Origin: an uncultured Bariatricus sp.
GTDB taxonomy: Bacteria > Bacillota > Clostridia > Lachnospirales > Lachnospiraceae
NCBI GenBank assembly: GCA_934320645.1
Contig: CAKRFP010000006.1
Location: forward strand, 25,752 to 89,751
DNA: 64,000 bases
Direction: 5' to 3'
Positions within the stretch are counted from its first letter, which is position 1. Every line of letters starts with the position of its first letter. Made by a program: the position numbers and the translations under genes. Below, piece by piece: positions 49,648 to 59,348 of the stretch. Below the pieces are notes generated by a model. The model was given only the letters and a program-made list of their open reading frames with translations, was not told the DNA's origin and searched no databases.

Positions 49648-52600
49648 ATGGGAAAGGGAAATATGAAGACAAAGGCTATGACAATGGCGGTAGCGATGTC
49701 GATGGTAGCAGGGCTTTGCCCGGCAACAGTGTTTGCAGCAGAAACGAGTGCTGTGGCAAAGGATGGAACTTATACAAAGACAGCCCACGTAAGCGATACG
49801 GAGGAAGAGGGCTGGAGTGAATATGATGTTGAGGTTGCACTTCAGATCGCAGGAGGTAAGATTACTGGAATCAATGTAACACCAGGTAGCACTTATGATT
49901 CAGAAAGTGATTCGTATTTCAACTGGGCAAAAGATGGAAGAACGAAAAAAGGAGTTACTTATCCAGGATATACATCTCTTGTGGGTAAAGATGCGACAGA
50001 AGAGACAATCAGCAGCTGGGATGCTGTAAGTGGGGCAACCTGTACTTCCAAGGGCGTAAAGGAAGCAGCAACAGCAGCAATTAAGGAAGCAATCGAAGCA
50101 GGAGCAGTAGTTGAAGTAAATACCGCTGAGCTGGAACAGGCGATTGCAGCAGCAAAAGTACTTAAAGAATCTGATTACACAGCAGACAGTTGGAAAGCAA
50201 TGCAGGAAAAACTGACTGCAGCAGAAACAGCACTTTCCAAGAAAGAATCCCAGGATGCAGTGGATAAAGCAAAAAATGAACTGAATGATGCTGTAAAGGC
50301 ATTGAAAAAAGCAGAAGTTACATCAGAGACTTATGTACTCATGAATATTCCGTATGCACAGTTTTATGCAGCAGATGGTGTTGAAGGTGCAGATTCTGTA
50401 TCTTCTGCAACAAAGCAGAAGACAAGAGCTTCACTTGCGGCAGGATCTTATCATGTAAACAGTGATGGATCTGATATTACAGGTATTACTTTCCCGGTTA
50501 AGATCGCAGATGCATCTGTATTAAAGAACTATACACAGATTACAGATGAAAGTAAAGTTGATATTACAACAAGCATAAAAGGAAAAGAGACAACAACAAC
50601 TTACAATGGAAAAGATGCGTTATTTGAAAGCGCAAGCTATTCTTATTATATTTTAAGTTCAGCACCATCTTATTATAAAGAAGCAACTGTAAATGCAGAC
50701 GGTTCACTTACCTTTGGAGGAGTAAAAGGTGCAGAAGCACAGACTTTATCAGCTACAATGAACTTTTCGACATCATCCAAATATGGAGATTATCAGTTGG
50801 ATGTTGATGGATTGCCAGAGAGTGTAAATACAGTATATGGTGTAGTGATCAGCACAAAAGAAGGCGGAAACTATGGACTGCGCCATGTGGAGAATATCTG
50901 GAGAAAGACAGAACTTGCATGGAGCACCGGTTTTGTGACAGAGTCTCATGGAAATACACTGGATTCTGAGAATTATAAAGCAATGATGGGACAGACGATC
51001 GATAAGATTGTTTATTATACAGATGCAGGAATCTATGAAATTGCAGCTGATATTTATGTTCCTGAAAAATTTGAAGATGGACTTAAAGTGGAGGATGCTG
51101 CAGTTGCAGATAAGAAGGCAAACGTATCTGTAAATCTTCCGGATGATTATCAGGCAGAGTATTCGGTAGAAGGTCTTGAAGGCGTAAAAGTTGAAAATGG
51201 TGTATTGACATTTACAAATGGAAAAGCAGGAAAATACACATTGAAAATCAAAGATACTGCCGGTAAATATGCAGATTTAAGTGCAAGCTTTACTCTTACA
51301 ACAGAAGAAATTCCGGTGCGATTTGATGATGATGCAGATGCGCTGGTTGCCGGAGAAGGATATGATGCAGAAGATTTGAACGCGTATGTTCAGAATGTTT
51401 CTAAAGTTACAGTAAATGGAACAGAATACGCAGCAAGTGGAAAAGGCGCTACAAAGATTATCAATTCTGATGGAAGCATTGTAGCAGATGCGAAACCATT
51501 TGCAGATGCAAAAGCAGGAGATAAATTCACAATTTCAGTTAATGCAAATGGTTATACAAAAGATTATGAATTTACCTATACTGTTGCAGAAGAAGATTCT
51601 GAATACTCTTATGTATATGCAGGAATGAGCTGGGCAGAGTACTGGGCAAATGAAGATGTTTATGAAGCAGGAAATGCATCATCATCAGATGAACTGGATT
51701 CTCATGGTGAGTATGATAAGGGAGCTTTTGATACTGTAACAAGAGCGACAACAAATCATGGACTTCACAGAGGAAGTTTCCAGTGCAATGCAGTGATCGA
51801 GACAAAAGACGGCAAGACATATGATCTTGCATACTGGCAGGATAAAGATAACTTTGTGACAACAAGTGGAGAGACTGTAGCGATTGCAGATATCAAAGCA
51901 AATATTGCGGATTATAAAGTGACAGGTCTTAAGTATGTACCTGTAAAAGTAAAGACAGCAGATCTTTCTGCATTAAAAGAAAAATACGCTGTAGTAGAAA
52001 ATGGTGCAACATTAAAAGGCGGATACGGAGAAGGAAGTCTGAGTTCCTATTCTGTAACAGCAGATGTAACAGCGGATACTTATGGACTGAAAGAGGCAGT
52101 AAAAGCAGAGGATGGAACCTTTACATTTACAGCAAGAAAGAATGAAGGAACAAACTCCGGAATTAAAGATCAGACATTAAAGGCAGCAACGGGCGTGGAA
52201 CCGACCGTGAAAGAGGCTAAAGGTTCTTATGGAGAATTCCTCCGAGTAGATATCAATGGAGAATATGGAGATCTTGGTGCAAATATGCAGGCAGTAACAT
52301 GGACATACTATGGAAATGACAGTACATATACTACAGCACTGAGAACTTACGGAACAAAATTTGCAGCAGATAACTGGATGCACAAATCAATGGGAATCCA
52401 GCTTGGACTGACAGATTCCATCAGATGCCAGCTGCCAAAAGGAACAGACGGAACCGGATACTGGAAACTGACAGTAAGAGCACTTGGATATGAAGATTAT
52501 ACTTATGAATTCCAGGCAACTGATGTAAATATTGTAAAACCATCAACAGATGAAGCTGATACAACAGCACTGAAAGAAGCTGTACAGAAAGCGGAAGGAC

Positions 52601-53151
52601 TGAACGAAGCAGACTATACAGCAGACAGCTGGTCAGCAATGCAGATGGAACTTGGAGAAGCAAAAGATATTCTTGCAAAAGAAAATCCGACGCAGGCAGA
52701 AGTAGATGAAGCAACACAGCATCTGAATGCAGCAATCGAAGCCCTTGTAAAAACAGGGGAACAGCCAGTAACGGTAGATACTTCATCTCTTGAAAAAGCA
52801 ATTGCAGATGCAAAGGCATTGAAAGAGGCAGACTATACAGCAGATAGCTGGAAAGTACTTCAGAGTGCGCTTTCAGACGCTGAGAAAGCAATGAAAGCAA
52901 AAGAAAGCCAGGAAGCGGTAGATAATGCAGCAAATACTTTGAATAATGCAATCAAAGCACTGGCTAAGAAGAATAGTTCTACAGGTACAACAAATAAGAC
53001 GAACAATACAACAAGCGGATCTAAGACAAAAGGAAATGATTCTGTGAAAACAGGAGATCCGGCAAATGTACTTGGCTGGTTAGGACTTGCTGTTTCTTCT
53101 CTTGGAGCAGGAGTAGGCGGATTCACATGGAAACGCAGAAAAAGAAAATAG
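49648..53151 (+). CDS. Large cell-wall protein with one FMN_bind domain, repeated beta domains, three FIVAR modules and a sorting signal
   Basis: 1167 residues. A signal peptide ends near VFAAE (about 31). FMN_bind domain at 35-145 with flavinylation motif DAVSGATCTS (Thr131). FIVAR modules are near 150-215 and twice near 970-1105. The middle (220-960) holds two related domains that begin MNIPYAQFYAADGV and GMSWAEYWANEDV, each followed by a D[ST]V[ST]xAT pattern; they may belong to the group named after treponemal Tp47, a guess. The end SVKTGDPANVLGWLGLAVSS...KRRKRK is a sortase-type signal. It is probably the outermost electron carrier or a ligand-binding partner of the operon before it. Confidence 0.82.
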   Translation: MGKGNMKTKAMTMAVAMSMVAGLCPATVFAAETSAVAKDGTYTKTAHVSDTEEEGWSEYDVEVALQIAGGKITGINVTPGSTYDSESDSYFNWAKDGRTKKGVTYPGYTSLVGKDATEETISSWDAVSGATCTSKGVKEAATAAIKEAIEAGAVVEVNTAELEQAIAAAKVLKESDYTADSWKAMQEKLTAAETALSKKESQDAVDKAKNELNDAVKALKKAEVTSETYVLMNIPYAQFYAADGVEGADSVSSATKQKTRASLAAGSYHVNSDGSDITGITFPVKIADASVLKNYTQITDESKVDITTSIKGKETTTTYNGKDALFESASYSYYILSSAPSYYKEATVNADGSLTFGGVKGAEAQTLSATMNFSTSSKYGDYQLDVDGLPESVNTVYGVVISTKEGGNYGLRHVENIWRKTELAWSTGFVTESHGNTLDSENYKAMMGQTIDKIVYYTDAGIYEIAADIYVPEKFEDGLKVEDAAVADKKANVSVNLPDDYQAEYSVEGLEGVKVENGVLTFTNGKAGKYTLKIKDTAGKYADLSASFTLTTEEIPVRFDDDADALVAGEGYDAEDLNAYVQNVSKVTVNGTEYAASGKGATKIINSDGSIVADAKPFADAKAGDKFTISVNANGYTKDYEFTYTVAEEDSEYSYVYAGMSWAEYWANEDVYEAGNASSSDELDSHGEYDKGAFDTVTRATTNHGLHRGSFQCNAVIETKDGKTYDLAYWQDKDNFVTTSGETVAIADIKANIADYKVTGLKYVPVKVKTADLSALKEKYAVVENGATLKGGYGEGSLSSYSVTADVTADTYGLKEAVKAEDGTFTFTARKNEGTNSGIKDQTLKAATGVEPTVKEAKGSYGEFLRVDINGEYGDLGANMQAVTWTYYGNDSTYTTALRTYGTKFAADNWMHKSMGIQLGLTDSIRCQLPKGTDGTGYWKLTVRALGYEDYTYEFQATDVNIVKPSTDEADTTALKEAVQKAEGLNEADYTADSWSAMQMELGEAKDILAKENPTQAEVDEATQHLNAAIEALVKTGEQPVTVDTSSLEKAIADAKALKEADYTADSWKVLQSALSDAEKAMKAKESQEAVDNAANTLNNAIKALAKKNSSTGTTNKTNNTTSGSKTKGNDSVKTGDPANVLGWLGLAVSSLGAGVGGFTWKRRKRK

Positions 53152-53191
53152 CAGAAAGCTGATGGACTGATCAGAAAAGCAGAATGGTAAA

Positions 53192-53236
53192 AGGTGGCAG
53201 ACTTGGACTGGATGTGCAGGTCTGTCATCTTTTTAT
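53192..53236 (+). terminator. Terminator after the wall protein gene
   Basis: AGGTGGCAGACT pairs with AGGTCTGTCATCT (wobbles included), followed by TTTTT. Confidence 0.7.
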
Positions 53237-53264
53237 GATAGGAGAATAGATTCTGTCCGCAGGA

Positions 53265-54077
53265 TCAGTTCAATTTTCGAAACTCCAATGGTGTAACGCC
53301 GGTGATTTTTCGAAATACTGCAATAAAATGGCTGGAATCGGTAAAACCAACCTGACGGGCGATCTCCTGTACTTCACTTCTTGGGGAAGAAAGAAGGAGT
53401 TCTCTGGCTTTACTGATCCGGTAGCCGGTCAGATACTCATATGCAGAACAGCCAAGATACTTTCGGAACAGCCGGGAAAGATACTGTGGTGTCACATAGA
53501 CCATCTGGCTAAGTTCCCGAATTGTCAGCGGAGAATCATAATTCGATTCCATTTCGCGCAGGACCGGAATCAGATATTGCTGGTAAAGTGGATCGGTGGC
53601 GGCTTGTGCAGCAGTTCCGCCTGCAAGCAGAAGAAGGAGCTGATAGCAGGCGGAAGAAAGCGCAAGAGAATCCAGTGGCGGTGTCTGATACTTCAGGATA
53701 ACATCTTTGATGACCGAAGCAATGGAAGCTCCCTGTTCGCTGGAAATCAGAAGGAACGGATGACTGCCGGTAATTTCACTGATCGAACTTTCTAATGAGC
53801 CGGTAAAAGTGGCAAAGCAGGTCTTCCACATCGTGCATGCAGGACTGCTTTTGTAAGAATGCCGGATCGAGGGGGAGATAAGGATCCCTTCATTTTCTTT
53901 CAGTAAATATTCTTTTTCTTGTATTTTTACGATTCCTTCGCCTTTTTCAGTTTGAAGATAATGGTAGAATGGATAACCGCGTGGACGGTTTACTTCTTCC
54001 TGAATCCAGTCATTTCCAACAGAATCAAAGGTAAATGGTTCAGACGAGGGCAGATTTCTGAAAAAAATTGGCATCAT
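53265..54077 (-). CDS. AraC family transcriptional regulator
   Basis: 270 residues. The N-terminal cupin-like sensor includes EKGEGIVKIQEKEYLLKENEGILI; the C-terminal 100 residues form two helix-turn-helix units, with LTIRELSQMVYVTPQYLSRLFRK and VQEIARQVGFTDSSHFIAVFRKITGVTPLEFR. CAGGTG lies before the ATG. It is divergent from the GH42 gene, with direct repeats in between that fit AraC half-sites, so it probably activates the beta-galactosidase gene in response to a galactoside. Confidence 0.9.
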   Translation of the reverse strand: MMPIFFRNLPSSEPFTFDSVGNDWIQEEVNRPRGYPFYHYLQTEKGEGIVKIQEKEYLLKENEGILISPSIRHSYKSSPACTMWKTCFATFTGSLESSISEITGSHPFLLISSEQGASIASVIKDVILKYQTPPLDSLALSSACYQLLLLLAGGTAAQAATDPLYQQYLIPVLREMESNYDSPLTIRELSQMVYVTPQYLSRLFRKYLGCSAYEYLTGYRISKARELLLSSPRSEVQEIARQVGFTDSSHFIAVFRKITGVTPLEFRKLN

Positions 54078-54092
54078 ATCACCTGTTTCAAA

Positions 54093-54148
54093 ATGTTATA
54101 TTATTAGTTTATCATGTTATACAAAGTTCTGTCCAGTTTTAGTATAAT
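54093..54148 (+). promoter_or_regulatory. AraC-type direct repeats and promoter of the GH42 gene
   Basis: ATGTTATA occurs at 54093-54100 and 54114-54121, 21 bases apart (two helical turns), in the same orientation. TATAAT is at 54143-54148, and the -35 position (about 54120) is poor and overlaps the second repeat, as at activator-dependent promoters. Confidence 0.6.
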
Positions 54149-54249
54149 CAAGAAGAAACACAGGAAAAGAAACGGTACTGTTCACAGATACCATGCAAAC
54201 CGTAGCAAAGAAACATGACAGCATGTGACAGAGAGAAAAAGGAGATATT

Positions 54250-56265
54250 ATGAAACGACCATTTAAGAGAATTTTATACGGTGGAGATTACAATCCGAAC
54301 CAGTGGGGAAAAGAAATCTGGAAAGAAGATATGCGTATTTTCAAGGACGCCCGGATCAACAGTGCAACGATCAATGTATTTTCCTGGGCGAAGATCCAGC
54401 CGTCAGAGGAGACCTATAATTTTACAGAGCTGGATGAGATCATCGATATGCTAAGCCGGGAAAATTATGATATCGTGCTTGCAACTTCCACAGGAGCGCT
54501 CCCGGCATGGATGGTGAAAAGATATCCGGAAGTAGCAAGAACAGACTACGAGGGAAGACATCATAAATTCGGTCAGCGCCACAACGCGTGCCCGAATTCA
54601 CCGGTGTTTCAGAAATTTGCATCCCGCCTTGCAGGCAAACTTGCCGAGCGTTACGGGGATAATCCACATGTGACCTGCTGGCATATCAGCAATGAGTACG
54701 GTGGAGAATGCTACTGCGAAAATTGTGAAAAAGCGTTCCGGGTATGGCTGCGCGAAAAATATCAGACACTGGATGAACTGAATAAAGCATGGAATACGGA
54801 ATTCTGGGGACATACCATTTATGACTGGGATGAAGTGGTGCTTCCAAATGCGCTTGGTGACGGAATCGAAGATGCGGCAGAACCGCATATGACGGCATTT
54901 GCAGGAATTTCCATTGATTACTGCCGGTTCAATTCCGATGGAATGCTGAATAATTTTAAGATGGAAAAAGAAGCGATCCGCCGATACGACAAAGAGACCC
55001 CGATCACAACGAATATGATGGGAACCTTTAAGGGACTGGATTATTTCAAATGGGCAAAGGAAATGGATGTGATTTCCTGGGATAATTATCCGGCATACAA
55101 TACACCGTGGAGTATGGTTGCTATGAAGCATGATCTGATGCGTGGCCTTAAGGATGCGCCATTTATGCTGATGGAGCAGACACCGAGTCAGCAGAACTGG
55201 CAGCCGTATAACTCCCTTAAGCGTCCGGGACAGATGCGGGCACAGAGTTATCAGACCATGGCACACGGAGCAGATACGATCCAGTTCTTCCAGCTCCGCC
55301 GCAGTGTGGGTGGCTGTGAGAAGTTCCACGGTGCCGTCATTGCACATGCAGGAACAGAGAATACAAGAGTGTTCCGCGAGGTGAAGCAGCTTGGTGAAGA
55401 ACTTGAAAAATTAAGTGACCTGATTCCGGGATCTGTAAATGAAGCAGAAGTTGGCGTGATCTTTGACTGGGATAACTACTGGGCACTGGAATACACAAGC
55501 GGTCCGTCGATCAGTCTCAAATATGTGGATCAGATCCACCGTTACTACCAGTATTTCTATGAGAAAAATATCGGCACCAGTATGATTCCTGTCGATGCGG
55601 ATTTCTCAAAATATAAGATTGTGGTTGCACCGGTGCTTTATATGGTAAAACCGGGAATGAAAGAAGCTCTGGAAGAATACGTGAAAAACGGTGGTATTCT
55701 CGTGACAACTTATATGAGCGGAATCGTTGGAGAGTCAGACAACGTTTATCTTGGAGGATATCCGGGACCATTAAAAGAGATGGCAGGTGTCTGGGTGGAA
55801 GAAATTGATGCCCTTGCACCGGAGCAGCATAACGTTGTGACGTTCAAAGACGGAAGCCAGAGCAAATGTAAGATCGTATGTGATCTGATGCATCTGGAAG
55901 GGGCAGAGACTCTTGGCGAGTACGCAGAAGATTTCTACGCAGGCATGCCGGCAGTGACCAGACATAATTATGGAAAAGGAAAGCTGTATTATATCGGAAC
56001 CTGCATGGAAGAGGACGGAATCGCGAAGATTCTTTCCAAGGCAGCAGAGGATGCAGGAGCAAATCCGGTCGCAGGAAATGGAAACGGTCTGGAGATCGTG
56101 AAACGTAACGGAGAAGGAAAGAGCTTCTATTTTGTGATGAACTTTAAGGATGAAGAACTGGAAATTCCGGAAGAATTTGCAGGAAAGAAGGATCTTTTAA
56201 GTGGAAATGCAGTAGAAAAGGGAGAAAAGCTTCCGAAGTTTGGCGTGAAGATTGTAGAAGAATAA
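54250..56265 (+). CDS. Beta-galactosidase, glycoside hydrolase family 42
   Basis: 671 residues, no signal peptide, so it acts inside the cell. The A domain is a TIM barrel with the acid/base Glu149 in HISNEYGG and the nucleophile Glu309 in LMEQTPSQQNW. Cys114, Cys154, Cys156 and Cys159 (CYCENC) form the zinc site of GH42 enzymes. The trimerisation B domain and small C domain follow. It releases galactose from beta-galactosides, probably plant or milk oligosaccharides. AAAAAGGAG precedes the ATG. Controlled by the divergent AraC regulator. No galactoside transporter is adjacent. Confidence 0.93.
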   Translation: MKRPFKRILYGGDYNPNQWGKEIWKEDMRIFKDARINSATINVFSWAKIQPSEETYNFTELDEIIDMLSRENYDIVLATSTGALPAWMVKRYPEVARTDYEGRHHKFGQRHNACPNSPVFQKFASRLAGKLAERYGDNPHVTCWHISNEYGGECYCENCEKAFRVWLREKYQTLDELNKAWNTEFWGHTIYDWDEVVLPNALGDGIEDAAEPHMTAFAGISIDYCRFNSDGMLNNFKMEKEAIRRYDKETPITTNMMGTFKGLDYFKWAKEMDVISWDNYPAYNTPWSMVAMKHDLMRGLKDAPFMLMEQTPSQQNWQPYNSLKRPGQMRAQSYQTMAHGADTIQFFQLRRSVGGCEKFHGAVIAHAGTENTRVFREVKQLGEELEKLSDLIPGSVNEAEVGVIFDWDNYWALEYTSGPSISLKYVDQIHRYYQYFYEKNIGTSMIPVDADFSKYKIVVAPVLYMVKPGMKEALEEYVKNGGILVTTYMSGIVGESDNVYLGGYPGPLKEMAGVWVEEIDALAPEQHNVVTFKDGSQSKCKIVCDLMHLEGAETLGEYAEDFYAGMPAVTRHNYGKGKLYYIGTCMEEDGIAKILSKAAEDAGANPVAGNGNGLEIVKRNGEGKSFYFVMNFKDEELEIPEEFAGKKDLLSGNAVEKGEKLPKFGVKIVEE

Positions 56266-56288
56266 AAAATTTGAGAGAAACATAAAAG

Positions 56289-56348
56289 GAAACAGGAATT
56301 TCAGGCAGATGCAAAAGCAAGGCTGCCTGGGATTTCTGTTTCTTTTTA
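56289..56348 (+). terminator. Terminator after the GH42 gene
   Basis: GAAACAGGAATTTCAGGCAG pairs with CTGCCTGGGATTTCTGTTTC (few mismatches), followed by TTTTT. The T run merges with repeat-A copy 5. Confidence 0.8.
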
Positions 56349-56390
56349 TTTAACAGGAAAAGTGCCAGTAGAGATGCCTTGCGGATTGTA
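56343..56390 (+). repeat. Dispersed repeat family A, copy 5 (degraded)
   Basis: TTTTTATTTAACAGGAA matches the left arm of the first hairpin of copy 2 exactly; AGTGCCAGTAGAGATGCCTT then resembles the CGGAGATGC module. The right arm of the hairpin is lost. Confidence 0.55.
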
Positions 56391-56416
56391 CGAAAATAAA
56401 AACATAGTTTTCATAC

Positions 56417-56445
56417 TTGACATATATGTTATAAGACGATATAAT
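56417..56445 (+). promoter_or_regulatory. Perfect-consensus promoter of the sulfur importer-cysK operon
   Basis: TTGACA (56417-56422), 17-base spacer, TATAAT (56440-56445). ACATATATGT (56421-56430) is a palindrome within the spacer, and CCTAT/ATAGG (56462-56478) is a dyad just after the start site. Such a strong promoter is probably repressed, for example by a CymR-like regulator (inference). Confidence 0.8.
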
Positions 56446-56507
56446 TCAAAACAACAAAAACCTATTAAATAGATAGGTAAATAAGGAAAAGAAAGAGGAG
56501 GACAAAG

Positions 56508-57620
56508 ATGATGAAATTGAAACTCATTACAACAAAGGTAACAGCACTTAGTATCGCAGCAATATTGGCAGTAACGGGGCTCACAGCCTGTGGAAGCAAA
56601 ACGATATCAGAGAGCAGTTCCAAAAAGGAAGCATCTGTGGACTCTGAAAATAATACGATCAAATTTGCGATTCAGCCGGGAACTATTCGAACAGCAATTG
56701 TGATCCTTGCAAATGAACTCGGTTATTACAAAGAAGAAGACGTGAATGTTGAATTTCCGGAGACACAGGATGGAACAGCAACCTTAACTGCTATCAGTTC
56801 CGGGAAATCAGATGTAGATGTTCTGGGAACCGGAGTTGTACCGGATCTTACATTTATTGCAAATGGTTCGGATCTGGTGATCTTTGGAGGAACCGCAGCA
56901 GAAGGTGGAGCCATCATTTCCAAACCGGAAGATGTAGATAAATTTAAAGATCTGAAAAATTATGAAGGAATAAAAGCAGCAATGGTCCGTGGTGACTCTG
57001 CCTGGGTAGTAACAAGAGCGAAGCTTCTGGAAGAAGGCGTAGATGTAGATTCCATTCAGCTTGTAGAAGTAGACAGCCAGGCAAATGTGGCACAGGCAGT
57101 TGCAAAAGGGGAAGCAGAGGTTGGATTCCTTCCAATTGAATTTGCAAATTCCTATGCAGATATTGGAATCGAGCAGGTATATCAGGTAGGAGAGCTTTCT
57201 CCACTGTATGTATGCTGCCGTCAGGTAACTTCAAAGAAGAAACTGGAAGAAAAGCATGACGCATTTGTCAAATTTACAAAGGCAAATTTACGGGCATGGG
57301 AATATTACAGTGATGAAGCCAATCAGGATGATATCGTGAAAAAACTGGCTGATTTTTCCGGTCAGGATGAGGACTATGTAAGAAATTATTTATTTGTAAA
57401 CCGTACCGTACTGACACTGGATCCGAACAAACAGGGAATCGAGACTTATTATCAGTCACTTAAGGATTCCGGATTCTTTGAGGATGACACAAAGGTAGAT
57501 ATTGATGATCATATTGATACTGAGATTTACAAAACAGCACTGGATGAACTGATCAAAGAAAATCCGGATGATGCATTTTATCAGGAACAGCTTACAACAT
57601 TTAACAAGTACAACAAGTAG
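56508..57620 (+). CDS. ABC transporter substrate-binding lipoprotein, sulfonate/taurine/nitrate type
   Basis: 370 residues with lipobox LTAC after a signal peptide. The NMT1/SsuA-like fold is seen in KFAIQPGTIRTAIVILANELGYYKE, SSGKSDVDVLGTGVVPDL and AKGEAEVGFLPIEFA. Members bind sulfonates, taurine, nitrate, thiamin precursors or similar. Because a cysteine synthase closes this operon, an organosulfur compound is the best guess. GAGGAGG precedes the ATGs at 56508 and 56511. Confidence 0.87.
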   Translation: MMKLKLITTKVTALSIAAILAVTGLTACGSKTISESSSKKEASVDSENNTIKFAIQPGTIRTAIVILANELGYYKEEDVNVEFPETQDGTATLTAISSGKSDVDVLGTGVVPDLTFIANGSDLVIFGGTAAEGGAIISKPEDVDKFKDLKNYEGIKAAMVRGDSAWVVTRAKLLEEGVDVDSIQLVEVDSQANVAQAVAKGEAEVGFLPIEFANSYADIGIEQVYQVGELSPLYVCCRQVTSKKKLEEKHDAFVKFTKANLRAWEYYSDEANQDDIVKKLADFSGQDEDYVRNYLFVNRTVLTLDPNKQGIETYYQSLKDSGFFEDDTKVDIDDHIDTEIYKTALDELIKENPDDAFYQEQLTTFNKYNK

Positions 57621-57644
57621 AGGAACATCATAAGGAGAGAATCC

Positions 57645-58436
57645 ATGAGTAAGATAGAAATCAGGAATCTGTCATTTACATATGAAGATAATCATCAGAG
57701 GTTTGAGGCTCTGAAAAAGATCGATCTGTCGATCCGGGAGGGAGAGTTTGTATGCATTCTCGGACCGTCCGGATGCGGAAAAAGCACCCTTTTAACCGTG
57801 CTGGAAGGTCTGGAAAAAAGTACGGACGGAGAGATCCTGATTGATGGAGAAAAGGTGGAAGGACCGGGAAAGAACCGCGCCGTTGTATTCCAGCATTATT
57901 CCCTTTTCCCGTGGCTGACAGCCAGAGATAATGTAATCTTCGGAATTAAGCAAAGCGGGAAAAAATATACCCGTGCAGAAAGAAAAGAGCTTGCAGATGG
58001 CTATCTGAATAGTGTGGAATTAAAGGATGCAGCGAAAAAGTATCCGTCCCAGCTTTCCGGTGGAATGCAGCAGAGAGTGGCAATTGCAAGAGCGATGGCG
58101 ATGGAAGCAGACATCTTACTGATGGATGAACCTTTTGGTGCGATCGATCCAAAGCTCAGGCAGGAGCTTCAGGAATTTTTCTCAAAGCTCAGTAAAGAAA
58201 AAGGGAAAACGGTTCTTTTCGTTACCCATGACATTGATGAAGCCATTCTTCTTGCGGACCGGATCGTTGTGATGGAACCTGGAAAAATCCGTGCGGAGAT
58301 TCCGGTTACGATCCCTTATCCGCGAAGAAAAGAAGAGCTTGCCGGAACGGATGACTATCGAAAACTTCATCAGAAACTGATTTCGCTGTTTTATAACCGT
58401 GTGGCAGAAGAAATCGGTGAGGAGGTGGTTCTGTGA
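57645..58436 (+). CDS. ABC transporter ATP-binding protein, SsuB/TauB-like
   Basis: 263 residues. Walker A GPSGCGKST, VVFQHYSLFPWLTARDNV, the signature QLSGGMQQR and Walker B ILLMDEPFGAIDPK match the nitrate/sulfonate/taurine ATPases. AAGGAGAG precedes the ATG. Its stop overlaps the start of the permease gene. Confidence 0.9.
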   Translation: MSKIEIRNLSFTYEDNHQRFEALKKIDLSIREGEFVCILGPSGCGKSTLLTVLEGLEKSTDGEILIDGEKVEGPGKNRAVVFQHYSLFPWLTARDNVIFGIKQSGKKYTRAERKELADGYLNSVELKDAAKKYPSQLSGGMQQRVAIARAMAMEADILLMDEPFGAIDPKLRQELQEFFSKLSKEKGKTVLFVTHDIDEAILLADRIVVMEPGKIRAEIPVTIPYPRRKEELAGTDDYRKLHQKLISLFYNRVAEEIGEEVVL

Positions 58437-59326
58437 GTATTCTGGTAAATCGTGCAAATATAGCGTTTCTTATCAATATTTTTCTGGTTCTCTTTTTGAA
58501 AACAGACCAGGAAGTGGAATCACCGGTAGCATATCTGGCGGTGCTTGTATTTGCAGAGGTTTTATTTTTAGTCAAATACATAAAAGACAGAAGAAAAAGT
58601 GCGATCGACATTGCATTTATTACTTTCCTTTTTTTAGGAATATGGGAAAGTGCTTATAAGCTTGGGTTTACACATCCTGTGTTGGTGCCGGCACCGGAAA
58701 ATGTATTTTATGTCTTTATCGAACAGAAAGAGCTGATGTTTTCCGGAGTTGTAAGTTCCCTTGTCCTACTGGCGTGGGGCGTTGGACTGGCGGTAATTCT
58801 GGGTGTGTTTTTAGGGCTTTTTACCGGATGGATTCCAAGACTTAGAGAAGCAGTCGTACCGATCGCCAATGTGATCAGCCCGATTCCGCCACTTGTATAT
58901 ACGCCTTATGTGGTAGCGGTGATGCCTACATTTAAAATCGCATCCATTTTTGTGATTTTTTCAGCAGTGTTCTGGCCTACATTTCAGACGATGATCGCCA
59001 GAGTCAGTGGGATGGATCCAAAGATCATCCAGTCGGCGAAGGTTATGAACGTATCGACCCCGAAGATGCTTTTTCAGGTCATTCTTCCTTATACGTTACC
59101 GGATATTATTGGAGGACTTCCGGGAACACTTAGAGGAGCGTTCCTATGTCTGACAGGAGCAGAACTACTCGGAGCAACATCCGGTCTTGGATATTTTGTA
59201 AAGAAATTTTCGGATTATGCAGATTATACCAATGTGATAGCCGGAATTGTCCTGATGGGAATCGTGGTTACGATCATTGATGTGCTGGTAAAGAAACTGG
59301 AGAGCAGTCTGATCAAATGGAAATAG
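58433..59326 (+). CDS. ABC transporter permease, SsuC/TauC-like
   Basis: 297 residues starting with GTG at 58433, four bases overlapping the ATPase gene, behind GAGGAGG. About seven hydrophobic segments; two extra N-terminal ones precede the core. The EAA-type loop is AKVMNVSTPKMLFQVILPYTLPDIIGGL. ISPIPPLVYTPYVVAVMP is the typical family segment. It forms the importer with the two genes before it. Confidence 0.9.
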   Translation: MSILVNRANIAFLINIFLVLFLKTDQEVESPVAYLAVLVFAEVLFLVKYIKDRRKSAIDIAFITFLFLGIWESAYKLGFTHPVLVPAPENVFYVFIEQKELMFSGVVSSLVLLAWGVGLAVILGVFLGLFTGWIPRLREAVVPIANVISPIPPLVYTPYVVAVMPTFKIASIFVIFSAVFWPTFQTMIARVSGMDPKIIQSAKVMNVSTPKMLFQVILPYTLPDIIGGLPGTLRGAFLCLTGAELLGATSGLGYFVKKFSDYADYTNVIAGIVLMGIVVTIIDVLVKKLESSLIKWK

Positions 59327-59348
59327 AAAACGGAAAGAGGAAGAAAAA

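Noticed and set aside
56266..56507. SAM (S-box) or other sulfur riboswitch before the importer-cysK operon
   Set aside because: No S-box conserved core; only a terminator of the previous gene, a repeat fragment, a promoter and small dyads are visible.
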